Notes: generated by a model from the letters alone, not told the origin. A DNA stretch of 64,000 nt from Unio delphinus (GCA_029339505.1 JAQISU010000057.1:6220001-6284000); one strand, 5' to 3'; counted from the stretch's first letter, positions 11,968 through 23,952 are shown. Numbers and translations: made by a program.

Positions 11968-12001
11968 AAATATAGGCGCAGACTACTTGAGTAGGGCATG
12001 A
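11948..12001 (+). pseudogene. Residual RNase H C-terminus, out of frame
   Basis: In the frame one base away from the main ORF the sequence reads M-S-I-R-G-V-E-N-I-G-A-D-Y-L-S-R-A then stop (TGA 11999-12001). G-A-D-Y-L-S-R is the hallmark end of Ty3/gypsy RNase H. It overlaps the end of the Gag-PR-IN ORF, so the junction of an internal deletion that removed RT and most of RNase H lies near 11930-11948. Confidence 0.8.
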
Positions 12002-12137
12002 TGGGAAATTTGTATGAATTTGCCCAGTAATAAAATCCAGTTTGTAGTATAACCAGTGTAAATGTTGTAAGATATCATCAGTAGTTATTTTTCTTCTATT
12101 CTGTGTTAGTTTTAAAAATGTGTACATTTTTATTCTT

Positions 12138-12147
12138 AGGGGGGAGG
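12138..12147 (+). other. Polypurine tract
   Basis: AGGGGGGAGG, 3 nt before the right LTR, is the expected plus-strand primer for reverse transcription. Its preservation is consistent with the element still being a good template. Confidence 0.85.
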
Positions 12148-12150
12148 TAT

Positions 12151-13739
12151 TGTCACAGAATTAGGCGAAAATTGAACTGATTTCTGTTCTTGAATTGCAA
12201 ACGAAACTCACCATTTTCTTGATTTCGTCGTACACGCATTACCTGGGGTGATTAAGTGGCGTGTAACGATTTGCATGTGCCAATTTGTAATTTACATGAA
12301 ATCCGAAATACTCGTTTTACGTGGTGTACGGCAAGCTCGATGTGATTTATGTTCACCTATTGAGAGTATATAAGGCGAACTATTTATCATAATTTTTTTA
12401 CGGGAACCAAAATATCTAATCGAAGGATAGATAACCTCGTCTTGCAAATCTCCAGCCAAAGGGGTGAGTGTTAAATTTACGTTTCGTTTGATTGTGAATT
12501 TTATTCAGATTATCATTTCGTATAATGATGCTTTTATTGCAATTAAACGTGGAATATTTGGAATTACTAGTCACTTTTAGACTTTAAATACAATATCGTA
12601 ATCTACGGCTTAGATTATTTTTGAGACAACTATTATTAGTCTGGTTTTGTTTATTATAGCTGATTCCGTCGTTGATTCCGTCGTTGATACCGTAGAAGTA
12701 CATCACTGATAGCGCATCTAATAACATCGTTGATACCGTCTCTGATACCGTAGCTGCTAACGTAGTTGTTACAATGTATCTGATACCGTAGCTGCTAATA
12801 ACATCGTTGATACCGTAGCTGTTAACACATCTGATACCATCTTTTGATAAACGTCTTTGATATCGTCTGATTTGTTGTGGGACATCTATTGTTTGTTCTG
12901 GAACATCTCTGTATAAATATCTGAATGTGCTTGTGCCGTTAATTTGTGCAAACGGAATTGAAGTATCTGTCTGTGTGTCGAACTGTCTGTTCGTCAACAT
13001 CTGTGTAACATGTAAATATCCGGAAAGCTAGAAGTCCGAGTGTCGGAGCTGTCTTAGAGTTGTAAAACGTCCGGGTCGACATCTAGGGGAGTGAGGAACC
13101 GTTGGTTCTGGTAGATGTTGTATGCTGTCTGAACGTATAACTGTGGTGGATCCGTGTAGGGAAACGTCCGATAATAGTATTGGTCAACCCTCGGTTCTCG
13201 GGGAAACTGGGAGACGATTCAACTGTTGCTGAATCGTGCGGTTATACAGGGGAGACACATAGGTGTATTGAAATTGTAATATAATTTAATACATTGTTGT
13301 ATTTGCATGCTTATGTCAGATCGCAATAATATTTCAAGTGATCACATAGATATCAATAAAAGCTAGCAACTTGATTGAATACAAGTATATGATCGCGCTA
13401 GTTATCGCAATCCATCGTGCGATAGATAGTTTGTCGTTTGTGTTTATTTTTTTCGTAAATCATACTTGCATTTATTTAACTTTCGTAAAGGATTCTTGGA
13501 TCTGTGTATAATCCAAGAGATTCCTTTACATCTGAGATTCCTTTTGTATTGTTATTTAATTTATTCATGTATTGTGAATGGTTGTGAGTGTAATTGTGGG
13601 TTGAGCGCGTGAGTTATTGTGTTAATACATCTGTATTTTTTTCATTTATAATTTATTACATAAATTTATATTTTCTTTCACAAATTGTGTTTGTATTGTT
13701 CATTTAATCCACCCTCCTCTCGGTAACAATTCTGTTACA
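12151..13739 (+). repeat. Right LTR (1589 bp)
   Basis: The same sequence as the left LTR minus one 12-bp unit. The TATA-like box is at 12367-12374 and AATAAA at 13355-13360. It is followed directly by the target duplication ATCAG and the resumed satellite. Confidence 0.95.
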
Positions 13740-16380
13740 ATCAGCAAAAATTATTTACTATTACTTTGTATCAGCAAAGATTATTTACTGTTAATCTGTA
13801 TCAGTAAAAATTATTTACCATTATTTTGTATCAGCAAAGATTATTTACTGTTAATCTGTATCAGTAAAGATTATTACTGTTAATCTGTATCAGCAAAAAT
13901 TATTTACTATTACTTTATATCAGCAAAGATTATTTACTGTTAATCTGTATCAGTAAAAATTATTTACCATTACTTTGTATCAGCAAAGATTATTTACTGT
14001 TAATCTGTATCAGCAAAGATTATTACTGTTAATCTGTATCAGCAAAAATTATTTAATATTACTTTGTATCAGCAAAGATTATTTACTGTTAATCTGTATC
14101 AGCAAAGATTATTACTGTTAATCTGTATCAGTAAAAATTATTTACCATTACTTTGTATCAGCAAAGATTATTTACTGTTAATCTGTATCAGCAAAAATTA
14201 TTTACTATTACTTTGTATCAGCAAAGATTATTTACTGTTAATCTGTATCAGTAAAAATTATTTACCATTATTTTGTATCAGCAAAGATTATTTACTGTTA
14301 ATCTGTATCAGCAAAGATTATTACTGTTAATCTGTATCAGTAAAGATTATTACTGTTAATCTGTATCAGCAAAAATTATTTACTATTACTTTGTATCAGC
14401 AAAGATTATTTACTGTTAATCTGTATCAGTAAAAATTATTTACCATTACTTTGTATCAGCAAAGATTATTTACTGTTAATCTGTATCAGCAAAGATTATT
14501 ACTGTTAATCTGTACCAGCAAAAATTATTTAATATTACTTTGTATCAGCAAAGATTATTTACTGTTAATCTGTATCAGCAAAGATTATTTACTGTTAATC
14601 TGTATTAGTAAAAATTATTTACCATTACTTTGTATCAGCAAAGATTATTATTGTTAATTTGTATCAGCAAAACTTATTATTGTTAATCTGAATCAGCAAA
14701 AATTACCATTACTTTGTATCAGCAAAGATTATTATTGTTAATTTGTATCAGCAAAACTTATTATTGTTAATCTGAATCAGCAAAAAATATTTACCATTAC
14801 TTTGTATCAGCAAAGATTATTTACTGTTAATCTGTATCAGTAAAAATTATTTACCATTACTTTGTATCAGCAAAGATTATTTACTGTTAATCTGTATCAG
14901 CAAAAAATATTTACTATTACTTTGTATCAGCAAAGATTATTACTGTTAATCTGTATCAGTAAAAATTATTTACCATTACTTTGTATCAGCAAAACTTATT
15001 ATTGTTAATCTGAATCAGCAAAAATTACCATTACTTTGTATCAGCAAAGATTATTATTGTTAATTTGTATCAGCAAAACTTATTACTGTTAATCTGTATC
15101 AGTAAAAATTATTTACCATTACTTTGTATCAGCAAAGATTATTTACTGTTAATCTGTATCAGCAAAAAATATTTACTATTACTTTGTATCAGCAAAGATT
15201 ATTACTGTTAATCTGTATCAGTAAAAATTATTTACCATTACTTTGTATCAGCAAAGATTATTTACTGTTAATCTGTATCAGCAAAGATTATTACTGTTAA
15301 TCTGTACCAGCAAAAATTATTTAATATTACTTTGTATCAGCAAAGATTATTTACTGTTAATCTGTATCAGCAAAGATTATTTACTGTTAATCTGTATTAG
15401 TAAAAATTATTTACCATTACTTTGTATCAGCAAAGATTATTATTGTTAATTTGTATCAGCAAAACTTATTATTGTTAATCTGAATCAGCAAAAATTACCA
15501 TTACTTTGTATCAGCAAAGATTATTATTGTTAATTTGTATCAGCAAAACTTATTATTGTTAATCTGAATCAGCAAAAAATATTTACCATTACTTTGTATC
15601 AGCAAAGATTATTTACTGTTAATCTGTATCAGTAAAAATTATTTACCATTACTTTGTATCAGCAAAGATTATTTACTGTTAATCTGTATCAGCAAAAAAT
15701 ATTTACTATTACTTTGTATCAGCAAAGATTATTACTGTTAATCTGTATCAGTAAAAATTATTTACCATTACTTTGTATCAGCAAAACTTATTATTGTTAA
15801 TCTGAATCAGCAAAAATTACCATTACTTTGTATCAGCAAAGATTATTTACTGTTAATCTGTATCAGTAAAAATTATTTACCATTACTTTGTATCAGCAAA
15901 GATTATTACTGTTAATCTGTATCAGCAAAAAATATTTACTATTACTTTGTATCAGCAAAGATTATTTACTGTTAATCTGTATCAGCAAAAATTACCATTA
16001 CTTTGTATCAGCAAAGATTATTTACTGTTAATCTGTATCAGTAAAAATTATTTGCCATTACTTTGCATCAGCAAAGATTATTATTGTTAATTTGTATCAG
16101 CAAAACTTATTATTGTTAATCTGAATCAGCAAAAATTACCATTACTTTGTATCAGCAAAGATTATTTACTGTTAATCTGCATCAGCAAAAATTATTTACT
16201 GTTTATTTGAATTGGCAAAGAATATATACTGTTACTCTGAATTAACAAAGATTATGTTCTGTTAATCTGTATTGACAAAGATTATTTACTGTTAATCTGT
16301 ATCAGCAAAAATTATTTACCATTAATTTGTATCAGCAAAGATTATTTACTGTTAATCTATTGGCAAAGATTCTATACTGT
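13740..16380 (+). repeat. 30/60-bp minisatellite, distal block
   Basis: Continues the 5704-7252 array after the LTR element. Long segments (for example around 14440-14800 and 15230-15590) are near copies of each other and of 6850-7200, which indicates duplication of blocks of several hundred bp. Copies become degenerate after about 16190. Confidence 0.93.
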
Positions 16381-17515
16381 TCAATTGGCCACAATCTCTC
16401 TTCAGGTCATAGGAAAACAACACTTCCCTTTATGACATCTCTACTTAACTGAACAACCATCAAGGTACTTCTAGTTATGCTAGTATTGGATTTTTTATGC
16501 TGGAACTCAACTTTAAAAAACATGCATTCCTTTCCTCCTATACTGGACTTCAAACTATATGAGACTTGTTGAACCACTGACTTCAGTTTTGAAAAAGAAA
16601 ACCATATAATATATTGTAGTAGGTAAAATAGTAGGTACAATTATAGGTAATATAGCAGGGATAATTGATCTGATTTAACTGTTTTCAGTTTTCCTGTCTT
16701 TTATAATTCACACAGATCAGAACCAACAGCACACTCACCCCTAAACTGCCCTACTCTATGGGTATATTCATTTGTCCACACTAGCCAGGATTCAGTCACT
16801 GGCAGTTACTGCAAGCAGCATGTATATTTATGCTTTTATATCAATGAATAAAATGCCGTCATAAACTTCTTAAGTTGAAGCTGCTGATGATATAAGTGGA
16901 AAGACAGTACATTAATTAGCTACAGTATCTTAATTATATTTAGTTTTGAAGGAAGTAGAGATTTTATACTCTGCAAATCTTTGCCAGGACTTTACATCTA
17001 AAGCACATCTATTTCACAATTATATTGTTTTCCTAAAATTGAAACTGAGTGTGAGATGTAGTCATTATTTGTATGCTAATAAATCAACTTCTAGGCAAAT
17101 CATTATAATGAATTTAAGAGTTCATGTTAATGTAGGAATCACAGATTTCTAGATCTGAAGCACTCAAGACAGTTGGTGAAATATAATATCAGGATGTTTT
17201 CTATGAAGTACTAGCTTGATTCACAGATGGTCATGTTTGTTATCAATGGAACTGGTTTAATGAATGGCAGCAATTAAAGAAGAAGCCAGAAGCTAGTTTG
17301 TTTAATGCTCTACTTTTAATTCCCAATGTAACCCAACTACACCAGTACAATCAAATTGTGATAATCCAGAATTCCTTGGAAAAATCACTGATCTTGATAA
17401 ATGACAATTAGTGAATATAAAAAACGGTAGGTACAAAGGATTTTCAATATAAGAGTGAAAAATACAGCTCATTTATGTACATATAACAGAACTGATTTTC
17501 TATTGCTGGATTGTC
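16381..17515. other. Intron sequence, nothing recognised
   Basis: AT-rich DNA between the satellite and a SINE copy. Only short frames occur, with no domain similarity I recognise. Confidence 0.5.
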
Positions 17516-17752
17516 CTTTTGGATTTAATGCCATTTTAGCACAAGATAGACTTTACATGGCAGTCAGTATAACTGGTGGAAAAGAACCTGGGAAAACCCG
17601 GGTAAGAACCATCAACCCATGGAAATCTACCAGCAAGTGTTCCCACATATCCATATTGGCCAAGTCTGAGACTTGAACCCACAGTGACAGAGGTAATGGT
17701 AATGATCTGAAAGGCAAGTGCTTTAGATCACTCTGACAACCACAATGGGCCC
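17516..17752 (-). mobile_element. tRNA-derived SINE family 1, old copy
   Basis: Diverged but colinear with 51010-51276. The tail end shows TTTAATGCCATTTTAGCAC, the middle GAACCATCAACCCA, and the head ends at GGGCCCC (17746-17752). Same orientation as the host gene. Confidence 0.75.
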
Positions 17753-17755
17753 CTG

Positions 17756-18528
17756 ATATTCTCTTGTCTCTTGTACCATGATAACAGTACCACATGGAAG
17801 TTAGTATCTTATAACATGAAAACAGTACCACATGGACATTAATATCTTTGACCATGACAACAGTACCACATTGACAGTAGTAACTTGTACCAAGACAACA
17901 ATATCAAATGGACATTAGTATCTCATACCAAGATAACAGTACCAAAAGTACATTATTATCTTGTACCATGACAACAGCACCACATGTACATTATTAGCTT
18001 GTACCATGACAACAGTACCACAAGTACATTATTATCTTGTACCATGACAACAGTACCACATGTACATTAGTATATTTTACCATGACAACAGTACCACATG
18101 TACATTAGTATTTTGTACCATGACAACAGTATCACATGTACATTAGTATTTTGTACCATGACAACAGTACCACATGTACATTAGTATATTTTACCATGAC
18201 AACAGTACCACATGTACATTAGTATTTTGTACCATGACAACAGTATCACATGTACATTAGTATATTGTACCATGACAACAGTATCACATGTACATTAGTA
18301 TATTGTACCATGACAACAGTATCACATGTACATTAGTATATTGTACCATGACAACAGTATCACATGTACATTAGTATATTGTACCATGACAACAGTACTA
18401 CAAGTACATTAGTAGCTTGTACCAAGACAACAGTATCACATGTACATTAGTATATTGTACCATGACAACTGTACCACATGTACATTAGTATTTTGTACCA
18501 TGACAACAGTATCACATGTACATTAGTC
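17756..18528 (+). repeat. 38-bp minisatellite
   Basis: About twenty copies with core ACCATGACAACAGTATCACA. The distal copies are the most uniform. Confidence 0.9.
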
Positions 18529-18743
18529 CTTTAGTGTTGCATGATGAATCACTCTTGTAAATGTCTTTTTACACATAATAACACATAATAACACATATTT
18601 CTTTTGATGTGGCTGCCACTACTGCCTTAAAAATGATAACTATGACAATGCATTTTTCTAACACAGTCTTTACAAGAAATGTGGTGGAAGTCGTTTCATC
18701 AGATAAGGGGACACTAATTTATGTTTGTATTTATTCTACTCAC

Positions 18744-18883
18744 TGACTCCATTTAGAATACCAAGGCTCTGCCCATTTGTGGTGGAGTATGTTGGTTTGA
18801 AGTTACATATAGGTTGCAAACAGCAGTTATTGCTATCCATCACCAGTGTACACTGTGGAGGAAGATTGTAATAAACTGGACAC
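18744..18883 (-). CDS. Exon: second half of VWC-like domain 1
   Basis: A 140-bp exon (phase 2-1) beginning C-P-V-Y-Y-N-L-P-P-Q-C and containing the C-C-L-Q-P-I-C cluster that closes VWC domains. A Thr/Ser-containing tail then runs to G-I-L-N-G-V. The acceptor is TTTACAG at 18890-18884 and the donor is GTGAGT at 18743-18738. Together with 24905-24788 it forms a two-exon cassette bounded by phase-1 introns. Confidence 0.8.
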
Positions 18884-19054
18884 CTGTAAAGAGAGGTTAG
18901 ATTAAATTAATAAACAGCAGATAATAGTGAAGATACAGATAATATTCCAGTATTGTGAATTCATTTCTTTTTCTTGCTGGCATGAATTTTCTTGGCACTG
19001 AGAGGGATGAGGTGCAAAATGAGGGGTGGAGGTCAATTTTGGGATCAAATTTCT

Positions 19055-19310
19055 TGACAGATGGATAACATTTCATGACAGATGGACACATTTTCATAGG
19101 ACAGATGGATATATTTTCATAGAACAGATGGATACATTTTCATGGGACCAATGGATATGTTTACATAGGGCAGGTGGATACATTTTCATAAGAAAGATGG
19201 ATACATTTTCATAGGATAGATGGATATGTTTTCATAGGACAGATGGATATGTTTTCATAGGACATATGGACAACATTTCATGACAGACGGATACATTTTC
19301 ATTGGGTCCT
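19055..19310 (+). repeat. About 24-bp minisatellite
   Basis: About ten degenerate copies with core ACAGATGGATACATTTTCAT, 170 bp upstream (in transcript sense) of the exon at 18883-18744. Confidence 0.85.
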
Positions 19311-20039
19311 GAAATTGATAATCTGAAGTAAAAAGTGAATTAGAAAAATGATGGGTCATGTTTCTTAAAGCTCACATTTAGCATATCAAAATAAAACCTT
19401 TTCAGCCAATACTTTATTAATGTTACAAACAAATTGTAAACAAATTTAATTCAGTTACATGATAAGAAATGCACATAAAAAATACAAATGGACAACAAAT
19501 AATGTTCACTCCATCCATCAATGGGAAGCCAAACTTCAACCCAGTCAAACACATCAAAAGAAGGCAGTGACATCTCACTAATGGGAGTGGCAGATCTGAG
19601 GACTAGTTCTGGCCAAGCTCGCTGATCTCTAGAAGTGGATGTCTCACTGTTGGTTGACTTCATTTGAGATAGCACTGTCCCACATCCTGAAGAAGTTGTC
19701 CAAAGAAGACTACACCAAGCAGTGCCAAGCAGTGCCACTTCCTCCCTATAAAGCTCCATGTAGCCGCTGTAGTGTCATACCAGTGGATTCATACAGGCAT
19801 GGACAAGTGAGTAAGGGCAATACTGCACAACTTTCCCTCACTTAAATCCAATTTACATGCAAATCATGAAACTATTATCCTCCCCCATTAGATATTTCCT
19901 TCAAGTCCTGTGTAGATGTTTAATCGGCAAATAGCAGGCATGGATACACTGGGAGCTGTTTCTGAACAACTGCACATGACATTGGGTCAAATTTCGCTGG
20001 ACCAAAGCAGCAGTGAAACTCAGAACCCACAATCACTGA
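19311..20039. other. Unassigned, possibly LINE 5' region
   Basis: No clear gene. Its position just before the LINE endonuclease start at 20190 suggests an old LINE 5' UTR, but I can only show a match from about 20045 onward. Confidence 0.4.
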
Positions 20040-20401
20040 GCAGCCCTTTTAGGATCATATTGCTCACCTCCACACCATGAGGAAGGGGCTAAAAAAAAAG
20101 TGCCCTAAACATTGTCTGCTTCACCTTAAACCTGGTTACCACACCATGTGCAGTCAACAACAACAAAAAAGCACAAACATTGCAACTCACCACCAGTGCC
20201 TTGAACACAAGTACACTAATAGCCAATACATCGGCAGATAGACCAGAGAAAAAAATGGCTCTAGTTGGTAAAGAACTGGCCAGATTCAACATTCTGATAG
20301 CAGCCATAATTGAAACTTGTCTAGCTAAAGAAAGACAATTCACTAAAGTAAGAGCTGGCTACATCTTCTTCTGGAGAGGCTGCATTAAAGAAGAACATCA
20401 G
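20040..20401 (+). mobile_element. LINE 5' fragment: 5' UTR and start of AP endonuclease
   Basis: The frame at 20237-20400 reads A-D-R-P-E-K-K-M-A-L-V-G-K-E-L-A-R-F-N, then A-A-I-I-E-T and A-G-Y-I-F-F-W, the recognisable start of an APE-type LINE endonuclease. The stretch 20068-20115 (CACCATGAGGAAGGGGCT, CCCTAAACATTGTCTGC) is the reverse complement of sequence near 53075-53130 in the minus-strand LINE, so both are one family. It is cut off abruptly at about 20401 by an unrelated LINE piece. Confidence 0.75.
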
Positions 20402-20545
20402 CTGAAAGATATTTGCAAATGGAGCTGATGTGTCTCAGCTCAAGATATGCAGCCTTGCATATATTCCTGACATGTTGGTGCAATGTCAGAGTTCTGTCCA
20501 GAGTATTTGCTTTGCACCATCTCAGTGTCACCAGTGTGGTGGAGA
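20402..20545 (-). mobile_element. LINE RT remnant (family of 4294-5703)
   Basis: The minus-strand frame reads R-T-L-T-L-H-Q-H-V-R-N-I-C-K-A-A-Y then L-R-H-I-S-S-I-C-K-Y, matching the plus-strand LINE at about 5050-5140. It meets the end of a different LINE fragment tail to tail. Confidence 0.8.
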
Positions 20546-21265
20546 TGGAGCCAAGTAATGAAACATAGGCATCAGATAAATTCTTACATAACTCCTTAAT
20601 TTTTTTCTGCATCATCTCTAATTGTACAGAACTGACTCACTGAGCCCTGTAGCATACCTCTTTTGTATCTCTCCATAAATTCAAGTCTTTCTTCCTGAGT
20701 TACAGCTTTTCTTTTCCTAATACAGGTAGAAGCATTAATCCTAAACACTTAATGAAGTGAAAGGGTTAATGTAACTCCTGAGAGCATTAAACAGAGGTGC
20801 TGCTACCATAAGGGTGATACTGATCAGGAGCAAAGCCCCAGAATCCACATTTGAAATTCATGCTGCTTATTTGAAACTTGTCATGAATGACACGTATCTG
20901 ACAATCTATTTTTCTGCTTGGGTGTTATTAAAAATTTGCATAATTGTGAGACTCGGGTAAGATGAATAATAGTCCACTGGGAGCTCAGAGTATACATTTA
21001 TGTTTACAGTTATAATAATATCAATTACCAATTATCAATAATATCAATTACCAATTATCAATAATATCAATTACCAAAATAAATCCTTATATTTTATTGA
21101 GTGTGCCTGATAATTAATTAATTACCGTAACAGTAATTAGGGACCACAAATAATATTCATCGTAATCAAAACCTGACTGACAGTAAAATCAACACAGCAA
21201 GATAAGTTTTACAGAATAGATAAAATTATCAAAAGGTAAAAAGAGTGAAACTTTATGAGAAATCT
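20546..21265. other. Intron sequence with a short AT-rich tandem repeat
   Basis: Nothing recognised except three copies of an about 23-bp ATCAATTACCAATTATCAAT unit at 21010-21075. Confidence 0.55.
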
Positions 21266-21279
21266 AGTAAGGGCATTCT

Positions 21280-21550
21280 AACAATAATTTTTTACAGTAG
21301 GAAGTGGCCTGACAGAAATCAGGTCTGAAAGCAGGAAGTGGCATGACATAGATCAGGTCTGAAAGCAAGTCTGAAAACAGAAGTGTCCAAACAGAGATCA
21401 GGTCTGAAAACAGAAGTGTCCTGACAGAGATCAGGTCTGAAAACAGAAGTGTCCAAACAGAGATCAGGTCTGAAAACAAAAGTGTCCTGACAGAGATCAG
21501 GTCTGACAGCAGGAAGTGTCATGGCAGATATTAGGTCTGATTGCAGGATA
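21280..21550 (-). repeat. 33-bp minisatellite
   Basis: About eight copies with core GAGATCAGGTCTGAAAACAG (plus-strand reading). Confidence 0.9.
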
Positions 21551-21689
21551 TTCCACTTGTTTACTACTCTAATAACAATTAACACCTCTTTTTAAATACT
21601 GAATACTTAGCCAACATTTTTGCCAGGAATTAAAAATTGTACTTTGTTCCTTCAAACCTGTGCTTCAATTTGCTTAATATCATTAATTC

Positions 21690-21900
21690 AATTAATCAAA
21701 TTCTAATGTGTTCTAATATCTAAATCAAATTCTAATCAATGTACTACACTATAATCTGAATTGAATTATATTAAATTTACTACACTATGATCTGAATCAA
21801 ATTCTACTCAAGTTACTACACTATAATCTGAATTGAATTCTAATAAATTTACTATGCTATAATCTGACTTGAATTCTATTCAATTTACTACACTATAAAC
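21690..21900 (+). repeat. Degenerate about 38-bp tandem repeat
   Basis: Copies share TACTACACTATAATCTGAAT and ATTGAATTCTA. Four to five diverged units. Confidence 0.7.
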
Positions 21901-22141
21901 ATATTTTGTTATTTCCTTTCTTTGTTGTATTAATGACTTTTGAAATGAATATAGGTTAATTGTGTTACCCTTATTAAATAAAGCATTTATTGTTGTTGTT
22001 GCTTTTATTATTATTTTATTATTATTATCATTATACAGTTGGGATTGTTGAAACTGGTTCTTAATTTCTTTCATTACGTCAGCCACCTTATTTATCAATA
22101 GATAAGCCAAACCCATCTCAAACGTTTAAAAAATCTGGGCA

Positions 22142-22464
22142 CTGCTCCAGTTGCCTAGTGGTTAGAGCATCCACTGTGGAAGCGAGAGGTCGTGGGTTCG
22201 ATTCCCCAGCTGAATCATACCAAAGACTTATAAAAATGGTACTAACAGCTGCTCCGCTTTAAGCTCAGCATTAAGAGGTTAGTGTTAGGACTGGTTGGCC
22301 TGGTGTCAGGATAATTTGACTGGGTGGGACATCATGCTACATGTCTGCAGTACGATGCCCCAGTGCTAGACATCACTATAAACTGCCTCACTTCAGACAT
22401 CATAACGATATGACTGAAAAATTGTTAAAGCTACGTCAAAAATCCTAATCACACACACACAAAT
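22142..22464 (+). mobile_element. tRNA-derived SINE family 2, full copy
   Basis: The head carries RNA polymerase III boxes: A-box-like TAGTGGTTAGAGC (about 22157-22169) and a perfect B box GGTTCGATTCC (22195-22205). The tail ends in a CA repeat. An 8-bp duplication TCTGGGCA flanks it (22134-22141 and 22465-22472). Minus-strand copies lie at 30004-30391 and 57178-57451. Confidence 0.85.
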
Positions 22465-22644
22465 TCTGGGCAAAATTTACTTTAGAAATGTTTGTGTGAT
22501 AATAATTAGTTACAGTAAGTACTACTGCAACTGGTACCACTACTACTACTACTACTAATAATGATAATGACTTTAATTAGAGATAAGGTTGTCAATTAGT
22601 TACAGGAATGATCTTGTTTTTTTTTAATGTACAATAAATACAGT

Positions 22645-23810
22645 GTATAGCATAAACCCAGACAATGGTAATTTCTTAGAATACAGATCATAACAATGGT
22701 AATTTCTTAGAATACAGATCATGACAATGGTAATTTCTTAGAATACAGATCATGACAATAGTAATTTCTTAGAATACAGATCATGACAATAGTAATTTCT
22801 TAGAATACAGATCATGACAATGTTAATTTCTTACTAGAGATCTTGACAAGGTAACTACTTAGTATAGACCCAGAAAATGGTAATTTCTTAGAATACAGAT
22901 CATGACAATGGTAGTTTTGTACTAGAGATCCTGACAAGGTTAACTACTTAGTATAGACCCAGACAATAGTAATTTCTTAGAATACAGATCATGACAATGG
23001 TAATTTCTTACTAGAGATCCTGACAAGGTAACTACTTAGTATAGACCCAGACAATAGTAATTTCTTAATATATAGACCCTGATTGTAATACCTTACTACA
23101 GACCATAACAATATTAATTTCTTAGTATAGACCCTGATAATGGTAATTTCTTAGTATAAAAACCCTGACAATGGTAATTTCTTAGTATAAAGACCCTGAC
23201 AATGGTAATTTCTTAGTATAAAGACCCTGATAATGGTAATTTCTTAGAATACAGACCATGACAATGGTAATTTCTTACTAGAGATCCTGACAAGGTAACT
23301 ACTTAGTATAGACCCAGACAATGGTGATTTCTTAATATATAGACCCTGACACCAGTAATTTCTTAGCAGAGACCATGACAATTGTAATTTCTTAGTATAT
23401 ACATTAATACTGGTTATTTCTTAGTATAGACCCTGACAATGGTAATATCAAGTATAGACCCTGACACCAGTAATTTATTAGTGTAGACCCTGACAATGGC
23501 AATTTCTTAGTACAGATCCTGACAATGGCAATTTCTTAGTACAGATCCTGACAATGGTAATTTCCTAGTATATAGACCCTGATAATATTAATTTCATAGG
23601 ACAGACCATAATAATAATAGTAATTGTTTAGAATAGACCCTGACATTATTAATTTCTTAGTATATAGACCCTGACAAGGGTAATTTCTTAGTAAAGACTA
23701 TGACAATAGTAATTTCTTAGTATCAACACTATAAATGTTTATTAGCATAGACCCTGACAATGTTAATTTCATGTATAGACCCTGACTCCAGTAATTTATT
23801 ATTTATTAGG
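22645..23810 (+). repeat. About 31-bp minisatellite
   Basis: More than thirty copies with core GACAATGGTAATTTCTTAG. Variants carry AATACAGATCAT or TATAGACCCT. Sub-blocks of alternating variants suggest block duplications. Confidence 0.9.
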
Positions 23811-23952
23811 CAGATTTGAAGAAAATGAAGGGCACTAATGCAAAATACAGAATGATGAATGAATGAAAATGGATTGAAACATGGATTCACTTCATAAATG
23901 CATTTGAAATCCCTTAAAATTTCATGGTCACAATCATTTCAAATACTAATAC

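Larger units (their letters stand above)
7253..13739 (+). mobile_element. LTR retrotransposon, Ty3/gypsy-type integrase, lacking RT and RNase H
   Basis: A complete insertion, 6487 bp. Its LTRs are nearly identical and start TGTCACAG and end TGTTACA. It is flanked by a 5-bp target duplication ATCAG (7248-7252 and 13740-13744) inside a 30-bp satellite. A primer site lies 1 nt after the left LTR, a polypurine tract lies just before the right LTR, and a single ORF encodes Gag, protease and integrase. No RT or RNase H domain is present. A short out-of-frame remnant at the ORF end shows they were lost by internal deletion. The element is antisense to the host gene, inside its 15.4 kb intron. The region is visibly richer in CG dinucleotides than its surroundings, which fits a recent arrival. 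Confidence 0.95.

Noticed and set aside
3636..16380. Possible CRISPR array
   Set aside because: Units are contiguous tandem repeats without unique spacers, in a eukaryotic intron setting, with no cas-like genes.
22142..22230. A functional tRNA gene
   Set aside because: A and B boxes are good, but no cloverleaf 3' acceptor half follows. The sequence continues into a SINE body with a target duplication.
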